NCBI GenBank assembly: GCA_910586665.1
Contig: CAJUIX010000002.1
Span: 123,250-187,249 of the forward strand
Direction of reading: 5' to 3'
Source of the DNA: an uncultured Duncaniella sp.
GTDB lineage: Bacteria > Bacteroidota > Bacteroidia > Bacteroidales > Muribaculaceae
DNA length: 64,000 nt
In this document: positions 33,977 to 42,700 of the stretch, in pieces
Position numbering within the stretch: the stretch's first letter is position 1
Layout of the letters: each line of letters opens with the position of its first letter
Translations under genes and position numbers: made by a program
Notes under the pieces: model-generated
What the model saw: only the letters and a program-made list of their open reading frames with translations
The model's database searches: none
What the model was told of the DNA's origin: nothing

Positions 33977-34351
33977 CGGCTTAACTCTTATTGACTAAAT
34001 GATTAGCGCTTTTAACCACCAAGGCTTGAAATGGGTCGGAATTATGGCGTATTTAAGTAAAAAAGTATTTAATGAAATTTGACAATCAAGAAAAGGAAGC
34101 ATAATCAGCTATAAAATCGGAGAAAGTGGATGGGCTATAAAACTAATAGTGTTAAATGGAGGCATACCATTTTCCCATAATCGCTATTATGTAAAATTGA
34201 TTTAAGCGTTGTTTTGGAGGATTGGATTTTGTGTTAGCTGGAGGTAGTGTTTAGAGCTGCCCTATTTCTGATGCTTGAGAGGTTTGCAGATTAAATTCTG
34301 CGTGGAAAGATTTCTTTCCTTATGAAGGCTTTATGCTATACTATTTAAATT
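33953..34351. other. AT-rich gap without recognisable genes
   Basis: Between the orphan promoter and the end of topB I see no supportable coding frame. Two small perfect hairpins lie just past the topB stop: GCAGA/TCTGC (34286-34301) and GGAAAG/CTTTCC (34304-34319). They could contribute to 3'-end formation of the topB operon but have no T-run. The base composition is clearly more AT-rich than the surrounding genes. Confidence 0.5.
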
Positions 34352-36430
34352 TTATTTCTTGGCGAGTAGCTTTTTGAGTTTTGCGGGCGTGAGGGTTTCG
34401 GGATATTCGTTGAAGTTGAGTCTGAGCGTGCAGCCTTCGCGGAAGCGGCTGCAACCGAAGGCTGTATTCCCTTTCAGGATATAACCCCGGCCACACAGCG
34501 GACACTCTATCTGCTCGAACTTGGTCGTGCGTGGTGCGCGAGGCTTCGTCGGTTTTGGAACTTTGTCTGACGCAGTGGATACATCGTTGCCGTCACCACT
34601 GCTATTCCCATTTTTCTTGCCAGTGCTGCCGTTGTCAACGATTATTTTAGATTTGGAGTTGTCGCTAAGCACGTTGATGACTATTTCGTTAATCAACTGC
34701 TTCAGTTCGGCTATAAAGTCAGAAGCGGAATAGTCGCCGCGCTCAATCCGGCGCAGTTTGTTCTCCCAAATACCTGTCAGCTTGGCACTTTTGAGCAATT
34801 CTTCGTTGATTGTGGCTATAAGGTCGATACCGGCCTGAGATGCCATGATTGACTTGCGGTTTCGATAGATGTATTTTCGTTTGAAAAGAGTCTCTATTAT
34901 AGCGGCGCGGGTCGACGGACGGCCAATGCCATTCTCCTTCATGGCTTCGCGAAGCTCTTCATCCTCAACGGTTTTACCAGCAGATTCCATAGCACGCAAC
35001 AGGGTGCCTTCGGTGTAATATTTCGGGGGCTGGGTGGTGCGTTTTTGAAGCGAGGGCTCGTGGGGTCCGCTCTCCCCTACTTTAAAATCCGGAAGTATGC
35101 GGTCGTCACTGTTCTCATCTGTGCCGGCATTGTCCGAAGGGTTAGAATTATCATATATGATTCTCCAACCCGGATCCTCGATGACCTTGCCGGTGGCCTT
35201 GAACGAAGTTTTACCGACCTCGCCTGTCACGGTTGTGCTCAGGAAGCGACAGTCAGGATAAAATGCGGCAATGAACCGCAGGGCTATCAGATGATAGAGC
35301 TGGCGCTCGTTGCCGACAAGCACCGACGGGGACTGCCCAGTTGGGATAATTGCGTGGTGGTCAGTGACTTTGGAATTATCAAATACTTTTTTGCTCTTTG
35401 GAAGCCTGCCACTAAGCAAACATTCGGTAAGACGGGCATATGGAGCCATATTGCGCAATATACCAGGCACTTTCGGATAGATGTCTTCCGAAAGATAAGT
35501 AGTGTCGACACGCGGATAAGTAGTCACCTTCTTCTCGTAGAGCGACTGGATGAGTTTAAGGGTTTCATCGGCAGTCCAGCCCCACTTTTTATTGCACTCT
35601 ACCTGGAGCGAGGTAAGGTCAAAGAGGCGCGGAGGCGCTTCCCTACCCTTCTTTTCCTGCACATCGGTGATGACCATCGGCAGGGTCTTAATCTCATCGA
35701 GAGTCGACTGAGCTTCTTCGGGCGACTTGAAGCGTCCGGCGGTGGCATTGAAAATCGCACCGCGGTAGTTGGTCTTCAACTCCCAATAGTCCTCAGGCTT
35801 GAAATTCTCAATCTCAAGATGGCGCTGTACGATAAGCGCGAGCGTCGGGGTCTGCACACGTCCTATTGACAGGACATTGCCCGGAGAAGAATATTTTAAC
35901 GAATAAAGCCGTGTGGCGTTCATCCCCAGAATCCAGTCGCCGATTGCACGCGACAGACCTGCATGATAGAGATTGTCGAAATCCTTCTCAGGTTGAAGAC
36001 GGGCAAAACCTTCACGGATTGACTCATCGGTCAGCGAGGAAATCCACAGTCGCTTCACCGGGCAGTGTATGGAGGCCTTCTGCATGACCCAACGCTGGAT
36101 CAGCTCACCCTCCTGGCCGGCATCGCCGCAGTTTATCACCTCGTCGGCATCGGCAATGAGTGACTCTATAACCTGAAATTGGCGCTCTATCCCCTTGTCG
36201 GGAATCACCTTGATACCGAAGCGCGGAGGAATCATCGGGAGCACGCCCAGTGCCCACCGCTTCCATCGCTCCTCATAGTCACCCGGCTCTTTAAGCGTGC
36301 AGAGATGCCCGAAGGTCCAGGTGACTTTATAGTCCCCACCTTCGTAATATCCGTCGCGGCGCACGTTGGCGCCAAGAATCTGGGCTATATCTTTGGCTAC
36401 ACTCGGTTTCTCGGTTATGCAGAGCTTCAT
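34352..36430 (-). CDS. topB: DNA topoisomerase III (type IA)
   Basis: A 692-residue type IA topoisomerase. The TOPRIM domain opens with MKLCITEKPSVAKDIAQILGA and has the acidic NCGDAGQEGELIQRW motif. The active-site region is KKVTTYPRVDTTYLSED, containing the tyrosine that attaches to DNA, and SIGRVQTPTLALI is characteristic. The C-terminus has a four-cysteine zinc ribbon (CPLCGRGYILKG...CSRFREGC). Chromosomal Bacteroidales carry TopB, and related copies ride on conjugative elements; nothing around this one suggests an element. Its ATG overlaps the stop of the preceding small-protein gene (ATGA). Confidence 0.95.
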   Translation of the reverse strand: MKLCITEKPSVAKDIAQILGANVRRDGYYEGGDYKVTWTFGHLCTLKEPGDYEERWKRWALGVLPMIPPRFGIKVIPDKGIERQFQVIESLIADADEVINCGDAGQEGELIQRWVMQKASIHCPVKRLWISSLTDESIREGFARLQPEKDFDNLYHAGLSRAIGDWILGMNATRLYSLKYSSPGNVLSIGRVQTPTLALIVQRHLEIENFKPEDYWELKTNYRGAIFNATAGRFKSPEEAQSTLDEIKTLPMVITDVQEKKGREAPPRLFDLTSLQVECNKKWGWTADETLKLIQSLYEKKVTTYPRVDTTYLSEDIYPKVPGILRNMAPYARLTECLLSGRLPKSKKVFDNSKVTDHHAIIPTGQSPSVLVGNERQLYHLIALRFIAAFYPDCRFLSTTVTGEVGKTSFKATGKVIEDPGWRIIYDNSNPSDNAGTDENSDDRILPDFKVGESGPHEPSLQKRTTQPPKYYTEGTLLRAMESAGKTVEDEELREAMKENGIGRPSTRAAIIETLFKRKYIYRNRKSIMASQAGIDLIATINEELLKSAKLTGIWENKLRRIERGDYSASDFIAELKQLINEIVINVLSDNSKSKIIVDNGSTGKKNGNSSGDGNDVSTASDKVPKPTKPRAPRTTKFEQIECPLCGRGYILKGNTAFGCSRFREGCTLRLNFNEYPETLTPAKLKKLLAKK

Positions 36431-36837
36431 TTAGTTTTTTTGCAGACTTTTTTGGCAGTCGTGGTCGACGGCCCGTGGGCGGTGGTGAAAAGAAGCTGCA
36501 CACCCTGACTCTCCTTCACTGCCGGGAAATCAATCTCGACAGGAATGACGCCGTCATCCTCCCATTGGAAATAGCGGCGGAAATCCACACCGTCAATATC
36601 GGTCGAAGTTGCCGATGAGCCTGTGCCAATGAGCTGCACGAGGTCTATGCGGTTGGATGTGTGCGGACGTCCCGTCAGCTTGCCGTATACACGCGTCAGG
36701 TCGGAGCGATAGTCGATACTGTCGACCTGGAAATTCAGGCCATTGTCCGACGAAGATTCGTAGCCCCGGATGGTCTTAGCTGCAAGCGGTGAGAGAATTG
36801 CGCAGGCAAGCGCTATGGATGTGAATATTCTTTTCAT
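36427..36837 (-). CDS. Small exported protein of unknown function, coupled to topB
   Basis: 136 residues. Residues 1-20 are a signal peptide (MKRIFTSIALACAILSPLAA). The mature part is beta-rich (RGYESSSDNGLNFQVDSIDY, TRVYGKLTGRPHTSNRIDL) and ends in a basic tail, KKVCKKTK. The pattern resembles small Bacteroidales periplasmic proteins that may form immunoglobulin-like sandwiches, but I do not recognise the family. Start at 36837 is chosen for the signal peptide; the frame continues upstream without one. Its TGA overlaps the topB ATG, so an exported protein and a cytoplasmic topoisomerase share a message. Confidence 0.7.
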   Translation of the reverse strand: MKRIFTSIALACAILSPLAAKTIRGYESSSDNGLNFQVDSIDYRSDLTRVYGKLTGRPHTSNRIDLVQLIGTGSSATSTDIDGVDFRRYFQWEDDGVIPVEIDFPAVKESQGVQLLFTTAHGPSTTTAKKVCKKTK

Positions 36838-36895
36838 GATGAATTGTGATGCAAATTTAGTGAGAAATATTAATCTGAGCAAACCTGAGAGGCAT

Positions 36896-37393
36896 TCAAG
36901 GCCTCGAGAGATATTTGGCAAGGGTGCCTACGGAGGGATTGACGGCTACAATCTTGCCCTGGGGATCAATCAGATAGGACGAAAAACCACAATCGAGCCG
37001 ATAGTCCGATTTCAGATTCTTGGCTTTGGCATCGGAGATATGGAACTGGGTGGAAGCATCAAGGTTGTCCTTCTTTACCACCTCTTTGAATAATTCAGGA
37101 TTTTCATCAGTGTTGACAGACAATAGGGAGAATGAGCGCGATGGGTTAGCATGGAGAAATCTGTCATATTCGCCGGCCGCGATACGCGATACGGCATTGG
37201 AGGAGTCCCAGAAATTAACGAGCACATATTTACCACGGAGTTTTTCGAGCGATACGTTGACTGAATCATTGGCAAGCATTTCAATTTCCGGGGCGGTGTA
37301 ACCTTTTTCTGCCTTTATCACCCTTTCGGTGTAAGCTGATATGAGCATGACAATGACTGAGAAAAAGGCTACATAGCTTAGTGTTTTTTTCAT
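36896..37393 (-). CDS. Thioredoxin-fold (TlpA-like) exported protein lacking the CxxC
   Basis: 165 residues. Residues 1-20 are a signal anchor (TLSYVAFFSVIVMLISAY). The rest follows the TlpA/ResA thioredoxin fold: PEIEMLANDSVNVSLEKLRGKYVLVNFW, then the active-site position, then SVNTDENPELFKEVV and SYLIDPQGKIVAVNP. Where redox members have W-C-x-x-C, this protein has FWDSSNAVSR, with no cysteine, so it cannot act as a disulfide oxidoreductase. It may be a binding or structural relative. It lies upstream of the small exported gene and topB, 76 bases after the tamL gene and its terminator. Confidence 0.8.
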   Translation of the reverse strand: MKKTLSYVAFFSVIVMLISAYTERVIKAEKGYTAPEIEMLANDSVNVSLEKLRGKYVLVNFWDSSNAVSRIAAGEYDRFLHANPSRSFSLLSVNTDENPELFKEVVKKDNLDASTQFHISDAKAKNLKSDYRLDCGFSSYLIDPQGKIVAVNPSVGTLAKYLSRP

Positions 37394-37399
37394 AAATCA

Positions 37400-37440
37400 A
37401 GGGTTTGGTATGTCGATATTGATTCAACAAACCAAACCCT
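37400..37440 (-). terminator. Hairpin between tamL and the thioredoxin-fold gene
   Basis: AGGGTTTGGT (37400-37409) pairs perfectly with ACCAAACCCT (37431-37440), with three more pairs inside after a mismatch. It lies 30 bases past the tamL stop on the reverse strand and just upstream of the next gene, so it probably ends the tamB-tamL message. No long T-run follows. Confidence 0.5.
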
Positions 37441-37469
37441 GAAAAAGTTCGTCAGTGTCGGAAAAATGA

Positions 37470-39752
37470 TCAGAAGGGATAGCCTATGGCTAGGTGGAAG
37501 GCAAGTGATTTTTTGAACGATTCCATGTTGTAGTAACCGCGTTTGCCGGTGTCGTACGGGGCATGGATACCGATGCCGAGGTCGCCGCGGATTATGAGCA
37601 TCGAGATGTCAAAGCGGAGGCCGACGCCTGTTCCGAGAGCGAGGTCCTTGAAGAAGCTGTTGGCTTTGAGCTGCCCACCGGGACGCATGGCCTCGTTTTT
37701 CAGAGTCCATACGTTGCCGGCATCAAGGAATACCGCGCCGTGGAGCGGGCCGAGAATCGGGAAACGGTACTCCGTGTTCGCGAGGAATATGAATGTACCT
37801 GTCTGGTCAAAGTAACCGTTGACCTGGTCGGCAGGAGCACGATAGGAACCCGGGCCGATAGACCTGACTGTGAAGGCTCTGACCGAATTGGCACCACCGC
37901 AATAAAACTGTTCGCTGTATGGGACCTGCGATGAGTTGCCATAGGTGTAGGCAGCACCTGTCCCGATACGGCTGACGAGCCAGTGGTTGCCGAAGAAGCG
38001 ACGCCCGTAGACAATCTGTGCGTATCCCTTTATGAATTGCGAGAAGGGTGTATGGAACAGGGTCTTCTCCCCTTTCTTGCCGCACAATTCATAAATAGAC
38101 CAGAAAATATTACCTGCCTCCTGGATGGTAAACTGGACATTGATAGTATTGCTTTTGTTCATTGCGCGGTCATAGACAAAGCCATAAGACATCTGGGGAA
38201 TGTACTGGCTTTGGAAACTGAGCGCTATCGCCGGATTGGCGTTCATGATTGAGTCAAAGACGGCAGTCGTGCGCTGGAGCTTGTTGTAAGTCAGCTTGAA
38301 GACAGTAAAAGAGTTGGATATATACTTTGACGACTGCCAGTCGTAGGAAAGACCGGCGTTAAACTGGCTCAGCTTGAAGTAATGCGGACGGTTCAGGAGG
38401 TCGGCGCCAAGGGATATGCGGGTCCAGCTGACCTCACGACGGGAGCGCGGGATGAAGCGAGGGGCAAGCAGTCGCGGGAACGCGAGCGTGGATTTCAGAC
38501 CGACTTCGTAGGAATTAAAGACAGAACTTTTACGACCGGAGCCTGTCTGCCATTCGTATGAGCCGGTGAGTGAAAGTGTCAGCATCTCGCCTCCGCCGAA
38601 GAGATTTCGGTTTGTGAGACCCAGCGAGAGTCCCGGACCGAGATATGAGTTGGATTTTGACGACACGTTGGCTTCAACGGAGGCTTCGAGCGGACGGTCA
38701 TAAGTACACTCTATGGTGACGTTGAGCAGATTATCGCGAAGGTTAACAGTGTCTCGGTTGACATTTATATTGATACTGTTGAATATGCCGAGACGCGCGA
38801 GGCGGGTCTGCGTCACATTCATCTGTTGTACTGAGAATGTGCGCCCCTCACGGAAAATGATACATGAAGGTATCAGACCTTCACGGAGGCGCGAAGGAAG
38901 ATAGCGAATGAGAGTGCCTTTCCGTGTCTCGGTTGTGTCGGGAGTGCCCCCGCCCCGGTTGCGATAGATATAGGTCGTGATTTCACCCGTGCGGTAGCGG
39001 GCAAGTGCCATAGAAGGTACATTGTCGGCAATGTCAAGCTTCATCGCGATGCTACCGCGGGTAAGAGTGCTGTCGGCGAGATACTGTATGTACTCCGGGC
39101 GAAAATAATAGTAACCACGGTTGCGGACAGCGTTGGCAATATTGACACGCAGGACCGAGAGAGAGTCGGTGGAGTATCTCGACCCTTTCTGGAAATACTT
39201 CGAGCGCAGCGCGACAGAGTCAATAAGGTGATAGAGATGAGTGGTGTCCGGGAGGAGTATTATCGAGTCAAGCAGATAGGGATGACCGGCCTCTATCTTA
39301 TAAAGTATGGAGGCTTTTTTCTTATTGCGCTTCTGGACAAGCTCGTAGGAGGAGGTCCCGGAGAAAAATCCGTTGTTGTCGAGAATCTGGTCGAGCATGT
39401 GGACTCTGACCTCCGGGCGCACATCGCTGACGAGCACCGGCTCGGCGACGAGCTTATTGTAAATCCAGTGCTTGAACCCTTTCGGCGGGTTGGGCCAGTT
39501 GTTGTAGACCCACAGTCCGAGCGGGAACGGATAGCGCACGGAGGCAGAGCCAAGAAGGGCATTGTTGGGCTTAACGGAGACAGCCTCAGTCAGTGACGAC
39601 TTCACTCCCGCAGGGAATTTTTCTTCACCCGGAGTCTCGATTTCTACCCCTTTGAGCCCTGTATAGAGAAGCTCGTCCTTAGGTATACGCCGGGTTGTCG
39701 AACATCCCGCGAGTATCAGGCAGGCCAACATATATATGGATAGTTTTCTCAT
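37470..39752 (-). CDS. tamL: Translocation and assembly module lipoprotein TamL (Omp85 family)
   Basis: A 760-residue outer-membrane Omp85-type protein that is also a lipoprotein, the Bacteroidetes counterpart of TamA. The signal peptide ends in the lipobox LAGC (MRKLSIYMLACLILAGCSTT). POTRA-like repeats fill the N-terminal half (for example FSVQQMNVTQTRLARLGIFNSI), and a 16-strand barrel with FCGGANSVRAFTVRSIGPGSY (VRGF-like motif) forms the C-terminal part, ending HLAIGYPF with the terminal Phe. Start at ATG 39752 is set by the lipobox; the frame runs further upstream but into tamB. It follows tamB by 40 bases and acts with it in envelope assembly or lipid transport. Confidence 0.93.
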   Translation of the reverse strand: MRKLSIYMLACLILAGCSTTRRIPKDELLYTGLKGVEIETPGEEKFPAGVKSSLTEAVSVKPNNALLGSASVRYPFPLGLWVYNNWPNPPKGFKHWIYNKLVAEPVLVSDVRPEVRVHMLDQILDNNGFFSGTSSYELVQKRNKKKASILYKIEAGHPYLLDSIILLPDTTHLYHLIDSVALRSKYFQKGSRYSTDSLSVLRVNIANAVRNRGYYYFRPEYIQYLADSTLTRGSIAMKLDIADNVPSMALARYRTGEITTYIYRNRGGGTPDTTETRKGTLIRYLPSRLREGLIPSCIIFREGRTFSVQQMNVTQTRLARLGIFNSININVNRDTVNLRDNLLNVTIECTYDRPLEASVEANVSSKSNSYLGPGLSLGLTNRNLFGGGEMLTLSLTGSYEWQTGSGRKSSVFNSYEVGLKSTLAFPRLLAPRFIPRSRREVSWTRISLGADLLNRPHYFKLSQFNAGLSYDWQSSKYISNSFTVFKLTYNKLQRTTAVFDSIMNANPAIALSFQSQYIPQMSYGFVYDRAMNKSNTINVQFTIQEAGNIFWSIYELCGKKGEKTLFHTPFSQFIKGYAQIVYGRRFFGNHWLVSRIGTGAAYTYGNSSQVPYSEQFYCGGANSVRAFTVRSIGPGSYRAPADQVNGYFDQTGTFIFLANTEYRFPILGPLHGAVFLDAGNVWTLKNEAMRPGGQLKANSFFKDLALGTGVGLRFDISMLIIRGDLGIGIHAPYDTGKRGYYNMESFKKSLAFHLAIGYPF

Positions 39753-39792
39753 ATCAATAATAGAATTTTCTGTTTCAAAACTGACATTTTTT

Positions 39793-42700
39793 TCAATCGC
39801 GTCGTATGCCAAAGAGCTCCCAAAGTGTGTTGAGCTTCTTCTTGAGCACGAAGCCGACGCCGGTCTGGGTAATCTCGCCTTCAAGGATGCTCTCATAGCC
39901 GGTGTGGCGGAATATTCTGATATACATAGAGCCTGAACGGTTGAGCATGTACTCGAAAGAGATGTCGTTGATGAGATTCTGTGAGAAGTTTTCGTCAGCG
40001 TCAGCGTCAGTCGAGTAGTTGCCACCTACGACAATCTTGAAGCGGTCGTTGAAGAAAGTCTTGCTCACGCGATAGCTATAAGATGTGGTGGTCGAGGTGG
40101 AGCCGCCGTATGTCTTGTCATACTGGTCGATGCCAAATGATATGTCCACACCCCGGATATTGTTGGCAGCCCACGAATTGAGTCGGGAGGTCAGGAATGA
40201 ATAGAGCTGGTTGCCCGAGAGGTTGGCATTTCCCTTGGTTCCTGCTCCTGTGTAGACATTGTAGAGGAGCATGTTCATGGCCTGGTTGGCACGCTGCTCC
40301 GCAGACATTGACGTGAGTTCGTTCTGTACGGTTATATCGTCATCAGTCGAAAGGTCAAAGGCCACGTTCATGTTGTCGAGAGTATTGGTAATCGACAGTA
40401 TGACGTCGAAGTTGACGAGGCGGGAGTTCTGTCCCTCCTGGGTGACATTGGCCTTTATGACGTCGATAGCCTTGACGTTGAGAATAGGGTTCATCATGTC
40501 GCCGTTGAAAGCCACATAGGAACCTTCCTGGAAGGCGAAATTTTTCTCACTCATGAATGGCGGAGTATAGCGCACGAATCCCCCGTTGATATTTATCCGG
40601 CCTGTCATCCTGTCGCCGTTGAGTTCCGACATGCTGAATGTGACGTCGCCTGCCGGGAGCAGATGTACCTTGTTGGACCCATTGGCCGAAAGATCGACAT
40701 TTATTATCGAGCCTTCTTCAATCTGTAGCCGAGCATTAAGGTTGAGGGCCATAGCGGTTTTTGCAATAGAGTCGGCCATAAGCACCGTGGTTGTATCGTT
40801 GAACTGCACGAAATGCACCATATCCTCGCTCGACTGTGAGGTCAGTGTCTGTGCGGCTTCGGAGATGACATAGGTTACATTCGTACCTGTCAGAATCGAC
40901 ATATCGGCGTTGACATTCATCATGCTCATGTCACCCCTGGCCTTGGCGTCTATGTCAAGGAAGGCCTTTCCATAGACATCGGCCCCGCCCTTCGCCCGAT
41001 CACTCTTGACTACCTGGATGTTTTTGGCTTTCAGCGAGAGATTAAGAGCGAGGTTGGCTATGTTGCGGGCATCAACGGTGCCGTTTACAAAAAGCGGATT
41101 CTCGTTGCAGCCCTTGATGGTAAAATCGTTGAGCGATATGATGCCGCTGTCGACAGGAATCTTCTCCTCCGAGAAAGCGAATGATGTGCCGAGCATCTTG
41201 ACCCTGACAGCGGTAGTGTCGAAATCAATGAAGCCGTTGAAGATTGGATGGGCCATATTGCCTGTAATCTTCATCTCACCGTTGAGCATACCCGAGAATG
41301 TCGCCATGCCTTGCGGGATAAATGGATTTACAACCTTGAGCGGGAAACGTATCATTCGGAAATCAAGGAGGAAGGGATTGCCGGAGGTGCTGTCATTGAG
41401 GACACCGTGGGCGGTGATTGTCTTGACAGAATCGACCATCAGACTGACGTCAGCCATGAGTTTTCCACCCGGTGAGTTGGCCACATCGACTGCGAGGTCA
41501 AAATCACCCACCCTTTCACGACCGTAGAACAAGTCCTGTAGACCTATGCCACCCTTGCCAGTGAGGACACCGTCGACATACCTGAAATGCATGTCGGCAT
41601 TGAGATCGCCTTTGACCGGCGGCGCGAAGGGATTGATTGAAAGCCAGTCCTGGAGATGGACTTGCGATATCTGCACAACGAGGTCGTCGACTTCCGGCAT
41701 ATTACCGTACCCGTGGACATCGAGTGAGTCGCCGTGCTCCGGATGCTGGGTGAAGATTTTGATGAAACTATTATCACCCTGAAGCGCGAGATCTGCTTCA
41801 AGATGTTTTGTCGCGAAGTCAAATTTAATAAAGTTGTCCTTATTGATAGTCCAGGGTTTATATGCGATGGTGGGTTTGGTCGGTACGAGCTTGACTGTCA
41901 CCACACTGTCAACAAGCATGGCGGAAAGGCCTACATTGAATCCGCTCTCCCCCTTTATGTTCTGCTGCTTCAGATAGGCGGCAAAGCGGTTGATGCCCGC
42001 AAAGCCGTTGAGGGTGACATGGGCGAAGTCATCAAAAGTACCGGGACGATTGTTGATTTCCGCACGATAGACAAGGTATTTACCATGCTGTATGGCATTG
42101 AAAGAGATTGAATCGAGATGTGTAGAGCCGGTTATAAGACCGTTGGCGAGCACGGTAAGGGAGATAAGCGAATCATTGTGCAGACCGGCGGTAAACCTGT
42201 TGAAGTCTATCTTTGAAGATTTGCTCAGATAGTTGGCGGCAACATTGTTGCGGCCCATGTCAAGAATCATGTCGAAACGCGGGAAAGCCTCATGGAGACT
42301 GTCGACATTCACGCGCATACTGTCCATCTGCGTCATCACTTCAGCCATCCCTACGTTCAGGCCGTCGATAAATGAAAACAGCGAGGTGCGTGAATTGAGT
42401 TTGAGGTTCATGTCACCGTTGACAAGACCAGCATCAAGCAGTGAATCGGATGATACCACTGTAAGATTCACAGGCTGGCGGGTTACAATGTCTACATCCG
42501 GGAGGCTCCAGACGATATTGTTCAAATCTGCCTTGGCGTCTATTGCCGACGACACTACATTGAATTTGCCTGCTGTCGATAGGTCGAAACTGCCTCTATT
42601 GAGAGTCGGAGAGAAACCCAGAGCCTGAAGGTTGACATTGCGGACATTGGCTGTAAGGTCCCATGCCACGGTGTCTCCCTCGAGACGCCCGTCAAAGCGT

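Noticed and set aside
39753..40025. 91-residue N-terminal extension of TamL
   Set aside because: It overlaps the end of tamB and would bury the lipoprotein signal peptide, which requires the start at 39752.
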